From assembly GCA_913041025.1 (NCBI GenBank), contig CAJWGQ010000074.1:1-12743 (forward strand): DNA of 12,743 nt, read 5' to 3'. Positions within the stretch are counted from its first letter, which is position 1. Every line of letters starts with the position of its first letter. Under the pieces are notes generated by a model. That model saw nothing but the letters and a program-made list of their open reading frames with translations. It was not told the DNA's origin and did not search any database. The position numbers were made by a program, and so were the translations under genes. This DNA is from an uncultured Gammaproteobacteria bacterium (GTDB lineage Bacteria; Pseudomonadota; Gammaproteobacteria; Pseudomonadales; Azotimanducaceae_A). This document shows positions 1 through 5,207 of the stretch, piece by piece.

Positions 1-75
1 AGAGAGTTCGATATCCCCGAAAAGTTCCGCGCTATCTGCCTGCCAAACGGGTTTGATTTTTGTTTCTTTATTCAT
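1..75 (-). CDS. Possible N-terminus of an unidentified protein, cut by left edge
   Basis: On the minus strand an ATG at 75-73 opens a reading frame that stays open to the left edge, 25 codons beginning MNKETKIKPV. It lies 52 bases downstream of the PHP phosphoesterase stop codon on the same strand, so it could be the next gene of the yaaA-DUF1244-PHP transcript. The ribosome-binding site is weak; only a CAGAG-like stretch precedes the ATG. The fragment is hydrophilic with no signal peptide, and it is too short to assign to a family. It could also be a chance open frame. Confidence 0.45.
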   Translation of the reverse strand, partial: MNKETKIKPVWQADSAELFGDIELS

Positions 76-127
76 GGCTCTGTTTTTACGTGATTGGCTT
101 AGCGAACTTTTTTTCGTGCTGTTGTTG

Positions 128-1324
128 TCAAAGCGCCGCTTCAATTGTAATTGAAGCGTGTTCCTTTGGTGCGACCAGGGTATTGAGAACAGTAAATGGC
201 ATCCTGATTTTTTTAGCTTTCTCTCTCAGTTTTACTGATATTGTAGTGTCGCTATGTGGTGGCAATTCAAGCAAGTCGCCGACTTCCATGAATGTTAGTT
301 CGCTTGTGTTTTTTAATGTAAATTGGGCGTCTGATTCGTTTCTAAAAGTAACCTTCGCGATACTGGTGCCTCGCTGATATTCCATTTTTGTTATAGAAAT
401 ACACGCTGATAACAACAAGTTTAAGTGTTGAGGCCGGCCAATAAGGAGATTTTTGAACCAGACTATCGTTCTTCGGTCAAAAAGAGCTTCTTTCAAGCCG
501 TTCTGAGATCGATCAGAAGAAAGCGCTAACGTGACCGGTCTGTGACCCCCATTGATCGGTTCATAATCCCAATCAATAAGGTCATGGACATCTGAAACGC
601 CTATTAACGTTAAATTATATTTTAACGCGATTGCAAAGGCCTCTTCAGAATACGTGTTGCCGTTGGCGATCTCTATGCCATGTAATTTATTATTTTTAGC
701 GTTTAGTGCGTGAAAATCGTTGATGCGCGCTATTCCATCTGGTGTTTGTGCTGCCCAATAGGGATGGTTCCAAAACAAAAACGCCCCCTGTTTTACGGCT
801 TCTTCAACGGCGTCCTGAGCAGGCCATTGCTTCGCTGCAGCGTAGAAACCTCCCACATCTGAATGGTCATTGGGCGGGTTTTCTACCCGGATTAATTTGT
901 TTGCATCATTGATGAAAATTGCATTGATGTGCCCCGCCGGCATGTCGCGCGTAATCTCTGATCCAGGAATGATCAACAAATCACTCTGCACAGCAGCCTC
1001 TCGCGCTTGTTGATAGGCGCGATTTCGATCAGGGTGAAGTATGTCAGCTCGATGAGGTTGGTATTCAAGATGCTCTGTGATTGCCAGCCCATCCAGCCCA
1101 TCACGAAGAGCCTCTCCCACTCTGATCTTTGGCCAGACGTGGCCGTCGCTAAAGACGCTATGGGTATGCAGATCGGTCACCAGAGTGGTATAGCCTTCAA
1201 CATTGGGAAATACGATATTGCGCTCGCTAATTTTTTCTTCAGAAGACCCTGACGATCCGTGTCCAATAACGCACATCGGAATCAGCGTTAAGAGAATCGA
1301 CGTAGCAAGCTTTGTTAGTCCCAT
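128..1324 (-). CDS. Exported PHP-domain phosphoesterase, Sb-PDE-like
   Basis: A 398-residue protein. Residues 1 to about 22 form a Sec-type signal peptide (MGLTKLATSILLTLIPMC...) without a clear lipobox, so a periplasmic location is likely. The PHP metal-hydrolase domain spans about 45-290 and keeps the expected metal ligands: H53 and H55 in DLHTH, D60, H85 in TEHLEYQPH, E123 in GSEIT, H132, H187 in WNHPYW, and D245/H247 in SDVH. Residues from about 300 to 398 form a separate beta-rich C-terminal region. PHP enzymes hydrolyse phosphate esters with a two- or three-metal centre. The overall pattern resembles the secreted Sb-PDE phosphodiesterase family, named after a Sphingobium enzyme acting on haloalkyl phosphate diesters. 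The real substrate here is unknown; phosphodiester scavenging is an inference. The start is supported by AAGGAGG nine bases upstream. The gene is third in a minus-strand series after yaaA and the DUF1244 gene. Confidence 0.85.
   Translation of the reverse strand: MGLTKLATSILLTLIPMCVIGHGSSGSSEEKISERNIVFPNVEGYTTLVTDLHTHSVFSDGHVWPKIRVGEALRDGLDGLAITEHLEYQPHRADILHPDRNRAYQQAREAAVQSDLLIIPGSEITRDMPAGHINAIFINDANKLIRVENPPNDHSDVGGFYAAAKQWPAQDAVEEAVKQGAFLFWNHPYWAAQTPDGIARINDFHALNAKNNKLHGIEIANGNTYSEEAFAIALKYNLTLIGVSDVHDLIDWDYEPINGGHRPVTLALSSDRSQNGLKEALFDRRTIVWFKNLLIGRPQHLNLLLSACISITKMEYQRGTSIAKVTFRNESDAQFTLKNTSELTFMEVGDLLELPPHSDTTISVKLREKAKKIRMPFTVLNTLVAPKEHASITIEAAL
137..158. repeat. Perfect 10-bp inverted repeat inside the 3' end of the PHP gene
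   Basis: The arms CGCTTCAATT (137-146) and AATTGAAGCG (149-158) are exact reverse complements separated by two bases. They cover the codons for about the last ten residues of the phosphoesterase. In an RNA hairpin the loop would open to about four bases. No T-tract follows on either strand, so it is not a standard intrinsic terminator. It could be an mRNA 3'-end structure, a protein-binding palindrome or chance. Confidence 0.5.
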
Positions 1325-1333
1325 AATATTCCC

Positions 1334-1340
1334 CCTCCTT
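1334..1340 (-). promoter_or_regulatory. Strong Shine-Dalgarno of the PHP phosphoesterase gene
   Basis: Read on the minus strand this is AAGGAGG, nine bases before the ATG at 1324. It fixes the start of the phosphoesterase so that the signal peptide is included, and it is the best ribosome-binding site in the window. Confidence 0.8.
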
Positions 1341-1363
1341 TCTACGCAGACTAAACTAGACGG

Positions 1364-1669
1364 TCATAAATTGGCCTTTTCAAGAGCAGCCAGTTGTTCA
1401 GCAGTTGCCTCGGCTTGATACTGGTCTTTCCAGGTTTCATAGCTCATGCCATAAATTTCTGTTCTAGCCTCTTCATAGGACAGATCAATTTCTTTTTCGT
1501 CCGCAGCCGCTTTGTACCATTTGGACAGGCAGTTCCTGCAAAAACCCGCCAAGATCATCATATCGATATTCTGAACGTCTCGTCTCTCGTCTAGATGCGC
1601 AATTAATCGCCTAAAGGCAGCCGCCTCGATTTCCGTTTTAGTAGCATTGTTTGAATTGGTGGAAGTCAT
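1364..1669 (-). CDS. DUF1244 family small protein
   Basis: A 101-residue protein of the DUF1244 family (COG3492), common in alpha- and gammaproteobacteria and of unknown function. The hallmark block is seen: AAFRRLIAHLDERRDVQNID (about 18-36) followed by an FCRNCL motif with C44 and C47, then SKWY and a YEEARTEIYGMSYETWK segment. The CxxC pair might bind metal, but this is untested. There is no signal peptide or membrane segment, so it is probably cytoplasmic. The reading frame extends 11 codons further upstream, but the ATG at 1669 is preferred because AAGGGG sits seven bases before it and the longer form would overlap the end of yaaA. It starts 11 bases after the yaaA stop and is probably co-transcribed and perhaps translationally coupled. 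Confidence 0.88.
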   Translation of the reverse strand: MTSTNSNNATKTEIEAAAFRRLIAHLDERRDVQNIDMMILAGFCRNCLSKWYKAAADEKEIDLSYEEARTEIYGMSYETWKDQYQAEATAEQLAALEKANL

Positions 1670-1676
1670 TTTGTTA

Positions 1677-1682
1677 CCCCTT
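1677..1682 (-). promoter_or_regulatory. Shine-Dalgarno overlapping the yaaA stop, fixes DUF1244 start
   Basis: On the minus strand, AAGGGG begins within the yaaA TAA stop codon (1683-1681) and lies seven bases before the ATG at 1669. A ribosome finishing yaaA would sit on this site, which suggests coupled translation. Confidence 0.65.
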
Positions 1683-2454
1683 ATCCTCGCGTAAAGGTCC
1701 AATTAAGATCTTCTGATAAAGAAGGATTAAATTGATAATTTTCGTAGTCAAATGCTTTAAGGTCCGAGAGCTTTGAGATTCGATTTTTGATGATAAACCG
1801 GGACATCAATCCTCTAGCCTTTTTCCCATAGATCGATATGAATTTATACTGCCCCCCTTTTTTTTCTTTAAAATTTACAGTGAGCACATCGGCTTTGATT
1901 TTTGAGGGGTTAACCACTTTAAAATACTCGTTAGATGCAAGGTTGACCAAGATTTTGTGTTTGGAGCTACTCAAAGTCTTGTTGAGTTCGTCGGTGACTC
2001 TGTCTCCCCAGAAATCATAAAGATTCTCCCCTCTGCTATTGGCAAGACCAGTGCCCATTTCTAGCCGATAAGCACAAATTTCGTCTAGAGGTTTAAGAAT
2101 TCCATACAAACCGCTAAGAATCCTGAGCCGGTTTTGCGACCACTTAAGGTCGGTTTTAGTCATGGAGCCCGCATCAAGCCCTTGATACACATCCCCCTGA
2201 AATGCCAACACTGCCGCTTTAGAATCACGATGCTTTTTCGTGTTTTCTTTCCATTCTATATTTCGACGATAGTTAAGTTCCGCGAGTTTATCGCTGATTT
2301 TCATTAAGGAGGCGAGCCCCGATGGCTCTATGTTTGTTAATGTTTTGTTTAGTTTGTTGGACTCTTTTAAAAACGTCGGAACGGTGGGCGTTGTCGAGCA
2401 CAATGGAGTCTCGGTGAAATCCAGGGTTTTCGCAGGAGATATTAAAGCTAACAT
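1681..2454 (-). CDS. yaaA: Peroxide stress protein YaaA (UPF0246/DUF328)
   Basis: A 257-residue protein, about the same length as E. coli YaaA. It opens with the family signature ISPAKTLDF (5-13). Other conserved segments are LNYRRNIEW (60-68), AFQGDVYQGLDA (84-95), LSGLYGILKPLD (113-124), LASNEYFKVV (172-181) and a late basic segment KKARGLMSRFIIKNRI (211-226). In E. coli, YaaA belongs to the OxyR regulon and limits damage from hydrogen peroxide by lowering free iron; related proteins bind DNA through a helix-hairpin-helix fold. The ATG at 2454 is the only sensible start, though its ribosome-binding site is poor. The gene is divergent from bolA across a 178-base gap and heads the minus-strand series. 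I see no clear OxyR site by eye. Confidence 0.95.
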   Translation of the reverse strand: MLALISPAKTLDFTETPLCSTTPTVPTFLKESNKLNKTLTNIEPSGLASLMKISDKLAELNYRRNIEWKENTKKHRDSKAAVLAFQGDVYQGLDAGSMTKTDLKWSQNRLRILSGLYGILKPLDEICAYRLEMGTGLANSRGENLYDFWGDRVTDELNKTLSSSKHKILVNLASNEYFKVVNPSKIKADVLTVNFKEKKGGQYKFISIYGKKARGLMSRFIIKNRISKLSDLKAFDYENYQFNPSLSEDLNWTFTRG

Positions 2455-2632
2455 GTGATTCGGCTCTGAGGTTTTGATTATTTTCAGTCTAACAAATTAA
2501 AAATGATTGAAAACAGGCACTTTGGCAAGTGAACGAGGCTCCCGTGAACTCTATACCAATCTGAAGCAAATGATTTTGCATTAGGGTTCGCCGATTCTTA
2601 TACTCCGGTCCGTTCAGTTATATGTGTTGCCT
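2455..2632. other. Divergent intergenic region between yaaA and bolA
   Basis: This 178-base non-coding stretch must hold promoters for both directions. The right-facing one, for bolA, is visible at 2576-2604. For yaaA I see only AT-rich candidates such as TTAAT-like boxes around 2490-2510 on the minus strand, with no well-spaced -35. No small RNA or terminator-like hairpin is evident. Confidence 0.6.
2576..2604 (+). promoter_or_regulatory. Candidate sigma70/sigmaS promoter for bolA
   Basis: TTGCAT (2576-2581) and TATACT (2599-2604) are separated by exactly 17 bases. The -10 matches the consensus at five of six positions and the -35 at three of six. Transcription would start near 2611, leaving a leader of about 20 bases before the bolA ATG. 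In E. coli bolA is induced by RpoS, whose promoters favour a CTATACT-type -10; here the bases are CTTATACT. Stationary-phase control is possible but not shown. Confidence 0.5.
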
Positions 2633-2935
2633 ATGACGCGTTTACAAAGAATAGAGTCTTTTCTGGATCAGGGTATTGTTTTACTGCACCTCGATGTGTT
2701 CGATGAAAGCCACGGCCACAACGTGCCGGAGGGCTCCGAGAGTCATTTTAAAGTAGTCGCTGTGTCCGGTGAATTCGAAGGCATGTCTAGAATTAACAGG
2801 CACCGGCAGATTAATAGCCTCCTCCAGAGTGAGTTTGACGCCGGTATGCATGCTTTGGCCATTCATGCTTATACTGAATCAGAGTGGAAAGAGCGTTTTG
2901 GAGAGGCTCCCATGTCTCCTCCCTGTGCTCATTGA
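2633..2935 (+). CDS. bolA: BolA family Fe-S/redox regulator
   Basis: A 100-residue protein that aligns by eye along its full length with E. coli BolA. It shows VFDESHGHNVPEGSESHFKV (22-41), the RHRQIN segment (56-61), the HALAIHAYT segment (73-81) with invariant histidine H73, and a C-terminal SPPC (95-98), also present in E. coli BolA. BolA proteins have a class II KH-like fold, partner monothiol glutaredoxins to bind [2Fe-2S] clusters, and act as transcriptional regulators of morphology and stress in E. coli. The ATG at 2633 is preferred over in-frame GTG (2624) and TTG (2627) codons because MTRLQRIE matches the usual N-terminus. The Shine-Dalgarno is weak. trhO begins 26 bases after the stop, so the two are probably one transcript. 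Confidence 0.95.
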   Translation: MTRLQRIESFLDQGIVLLHLDVFDESHGHNVPEGSESHFKVVAVSGEFEGMSRINRHRQINSLLQSEFDAGMHALAIHAYTESEWKERFGEAPMSPPCAH

Positions 2936-2961
2936 AGCACTATGTCACATAATCCGGCCTG

Positions 2962-3870
2962 ATGAAGTCAGTTCTAGCGTTTTATAAATTTATTGAGATT
3001 GAAGACATTGATGACCTTCGTCTTGATTTACTTGAACTAGGAGACTCCTTAGATCTTAAAGGAACCATCTTGATCGCTCATGAAGGCATAAACTCGACTT
3101 TAGTTGGGAACAAGAAAAATCTTGAGGAGTTTAGCTCTTGGCTTACGGATCGCTTCGGGCGTTTGCCTTTTAAGTGGTCATCGGCAGAAGCCTCGAACGA
3201 TGTGTTTTTCAGGTTTAAGGTAAAGATCAAACCCGAAATTGTTACGATGGGCGTCAGTGAACTCGACATGCGTTCAGTGGGTCGGCATGTATCCATGGAA
3301 GAATGGAATGAGCTTCTAGAGGACCCTGATGTGATTGTTATAGATGCACGTAACGACTATGAGACCGACATCGGTGGTTTCCCTGGTTCAATTATTCCTG
3401 ACACCAAAAATTTTAGAGAATTCCCTGCATGGGTAGACAAAGAACTAAACGAGAAAGAAAACAAAAAGATAGCGATGTTTTGCACGGGAGGTATTCGTTG
3501 TGAAAAGGCGTCGGCTTATCTGATGAATAGCGGTTTTAATGACGTCTGTCAGCTTGAGGGGGGCGTATTAAAATATTTAGAAAATGTCGACGAAGAGAAT
3601 AATCGATGGCGTGGTGAATGCTTTGTTTTTGACCAACGTGTTTCGGTGAATGCTCGATTAGAGCAGGGGCGCTATAACCAGTGTTTTGCTTGTCGCCATC
3701 CTCTTAGTGAATCAGATCTTTTATCCGAATTCTATGAAGAAGGCGTGAGCTGTCATTTTTGTGTTGATAGGAAAAGCCAAGAGCGTAAGGAACAGTTTCG
3801 TCAACGTCAAAAGCAGATCCAACTTGCCAATGAACGAGGTGAGCAGCATCTGGGCATCACAAAGAATTAA
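2962..3870 (+). CDS. trhO: tRNA uridine(34) hydroxylase TrhO (YceA), rhodanese domain
   Basis: A 302-residue protein. An N-terminal region (about 1-95) carries the family segment LIAHEGINSTLVG (37-49). A rhodanese domain (about 108-215) contains VIDARNDYE (126-134) and the catalytic loop CTGGIRCEKAS, with active cysteine C174. After it come FVFDQRVSV (221-229) and a four-cysteine cluster C241/C244 and C264/C267, probably a zinc knuckle, then a basic, glutamine-rich tail. TrhO uses molecular oxygen to hydroxylate U34 of certain tRNAs, the first step to 5-methoxyuridine or 5-carboxymethoxyuridine at the wobble position. It is shorter than E. coli YceA (about 350 residues), mainly at the N-terminus. 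The ATG at 2962 lacks a good ribosome-binding site, so coupling to bolA is possible. Its stop lies four bases from that of convergent tesA. Confidence 0.93.
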   Translation: MKSVLAFYKFIEIEDIDDLRLDLLELGDSLDLKGTILIAHEGINSTLVGNKKNLEEFSSWLTDRFGRLPFKWSSAEASNDVFFRFKVKIKPEIVTMGVSELDMRSVGRHVSMEEWNELLEDPDVIVIDARNDYETDIGGFPGSIIPDTKNFREFPAWVDKELNEKENKKIAMFCTGGIRCEKASAYLMNSGFNDVCQLEGGVLKYLENVDEENNRWRGECFVFDQRVSVNARLEQGRYNQCFACRHPLSESDLLSEFYEEGVSCHFCVDRKSQERKEQFRQRQKQIQLANERGEQHLGITKN

Positions 3871-3874
3871 CAAC

Positions 3875-4537
3875 CTAGTTCAAGTATTGGCTTAGATACT
3901 GCCAAACAACATCCATTAGTTTGGGTTGTGCCGAAGCCGATGGATGAATACCGTCAGCCTGCATAAGCCCTTCCTGCGTGACAAACTCATCGAATAGGAA
4001 AGGAATAAGTTCAACCCCTTTTTCTTTGGCGATTTCATGGTAGGCCTGTTCAAATGAACTGGTGTAGCGCGCTCCATAGTTTGGGGGAATTCTCATACCC
4101 ATTAAAATTGGAGTAGACGAAGCGCTTTTGATGATGTCGATCATTTGCTCGATGTTATTACTCATTCTGGGCACTGGGTAGCCACGTAGACCATCGTTTC
4201 CTCCTAATTCAATAATGACGATGGAGGGCTTAATCGTCTCGATTAATTCCGGGAGCCTGGCGAGAGCTCCTCCGGTAGTTTCCCCTGAAATACTCGCATT
4301 GGTCATTTTCCATGGAAGGGAACTGTCGATAAGTTTCTTATCCATTAAGAAGACCCAGCCTTGTTCAACCGACATTCCATAACCTGCACTGATACTGTCC
4401 CCAAGAACCATGACGACTTGTTTATTTTGCTGGCTATCTGAAGCGAAATTGTGGGTAGGAATAATTGAAAAAATAATTCCAATTACGAGACACTTGAAGA
4501 AGAATGTGCGCTGTAGTTTGTATGGTCTGTATTTCAT
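3875..4537 (-). CDS. tesA: TesA-type SGNH esterase/lysophospholipase, exported
   Basis: A 220-residue protein. Residues 1 to about 33 form a basic then hydrophobic signal peptide (MKYRPYKLQRTFFFKCLVIG...) ending near FAS, so the mature enzyme is periplasmic. All four SGNH blocks are present: GDS with nucleophile S48, SGETT with G85, GGND with N114, and DGIHP with D195 and H198. E. coli TesA (thioesterase I / protease I / lysophospholipase L1) hydrolyses acyl-CoA, lysophospholipids and aryl esters. The frame stays open 75 codons further upstream, but that extension is antisense to ybbA and would push the signal peptide inside; the ATG at 4537 is the correct start. That codon overlaps the ybbA start codon. 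This gene is divergent from ybbA/ybbP, as in E. coli, and a working partnership with that transporter is likely. Confidence 0.95.
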   Translation of the reverse strand: MKYRPYKLQRTFFFKCLVIGIIFSIIPTHNFASDSQQNKQVVMVLGDSISAGYGMSVEQGWVFLMDKKLIDSSLPWKMTNASISGETTGGALARLPELIETIKPSIVIIELGGNDGLRGYPVPRMSNNIEQMIDIIKSASSTPILMGMRIPPNYGARYTSSFEQAYHEIAKEKGVELIPFLFDEFVTQEGLMQADGIHPSASAQPKLMDVVWQYLSQYLN

Positions 4538-4538
4538 G
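4535..4538. other. CATG: overlapping start codons of tesA and ybbA
   Basis: The ATG of tesA reads 4537-4535 on the minus strand and the ATG of ybbA reads 4536-4538 on the plus strand. They share two base pairs in the palindrome CATG. There is therefore no intergenic DNA: each gene's ribosome-binding site and probably its promoter lie inside the other's coding sequence. A weak candidate ybbA promoter within tesA is TTGTGG (4449-4454), 17 bases, AATAAT (4472-4477). Confidence 0.75.
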
Positions 4539-5207
4539 GCTCGTAATGTGCTTCTGGTGGAAAATTTAAGAAAGGTTGTTCCTACAGCTGCCGGAGAATT
4601 GGTTATCTTGGATGGCATTGATCTAGAAATCAATGATGGAGAAAGCGTGGCTATCGTCGGTGCTTCGGGTTCTGGAAAGACCACGTTATTGGGGATTCTC
4701 GCGGGCCTAGATACATCAACTTCTGGTCTCGTGAGGTTGATGGATAGTGAAATTAGTGACATGGAGGAAGAGGCCAGAGCTGTCTTGAGAGGACAACACG
4801 TTGGATTTGTTTTTCAGTCCTTCCAGCTTTTGACTAGCTTAACCGCGCTAGAGAATGTGATGCTGCCTGTGGAGCTTAGAGGAGACGCGTTAGCGCAAGA
4901 TCAAGCGCTAGAGTTGCTCGAAAAAGTGGGATTGGCTGACCGACTTGATCATTATCCGCGTCAGCTCTCGGGAGGAGAGCAACAGCGTGTAGCCATTGCG
5001 AGAGCTTTTGCCTCTCGTCCGAGTATTTTGTTTGCGGATGAGCCCACTGGAAATCTTGATACTGCCAATGGAGAAAAAATTATTGACCTCTTATTTGATT
5101 TGAACTCTGAATTCGGAACAACCATCGTCCTGGTGACGCATGAAAGCCGGCTGGCGGACAGGTGCTCACGGACTATCAAATTAACAGCAGGGAAGATTGA
5201 CCGGTGA
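4536..5207 (+). CDS. ybbA: ABC transporter ATPase YbbA (LolD/MacB class)
   Basis: A 223-residue nucleotide-binding subunit. It has Walker A GASGSGKT (42-49), the Q-loop glutamine in FVFQSF (Q94), the ABC signature LSGGE (144-148), Walker B ILFADEP with D168 and catalytic E169, the D-loop region GNLD, and switch histidine H202. Sequence and gene order match E. coli YbbA, which pairs with the permease YbbP in a MacB-superfamily system thought to move hydrophobic or lipid-like molecules out of the inner membrane. An upstream in-frame ATG at 4410 would add 42 residues antisense to the tesA signal peptide; these do not resemble the family, so the ATG at 4536 is chosen. The stop overlaps the ybbP start in GTGA, implying translational coupling and a fixed subunit ratio. 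Confidence 0.94.
   Translation: MARNVLLVENLRKVVPTAAGELVILDGIDLEINDGESVAIVGASGSGKTTLLGILAGLDTSTSGLVRLMDSEISDMEEEARAVLRGQHVGFVFQSFQLLTSLTALENVMLPVELRGDALAQDQALELLEKVGLADRLDHYPRQLSGGEQQRVAIARAFASRPSILFADEPTGNLDTANGEKIIDLLFDLNSEFGTTIVLVTHESRLADRCSRTIKLTAGKIDR

Noticed and set aside
60..377. Plus-strand 105-residue open frame opposite the PHP gene end
   Set aside because: It overlaps well-supported coding sequence on the minus strand, starts inside the partial left gene, and has no recognisable domain or good ribosome-binding site.
4410..4535. N-terminal extension of ybbA from the ATG at 4410
   Set aside because: These 42 codons are antisense to the tesA signal peptide and unlike YbbA; family homology begins right after the ATG at 4536.
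4616..4635. 7-bp inverted repeat in ybbA as a regulator operator
   Set aside because: It falls in conserved coding sequence (GIDLEIND region) and a repeat of this size is expected by chance; kept only as a side note to the tesA/ybbA finding.
4538..4762. N-terminal extension of tesA by 75 codons
   Set aside because: The added residues are antisense to ybbA, do not resemble a signal peptide, and would bury the clear signal peptide starting at 4537.
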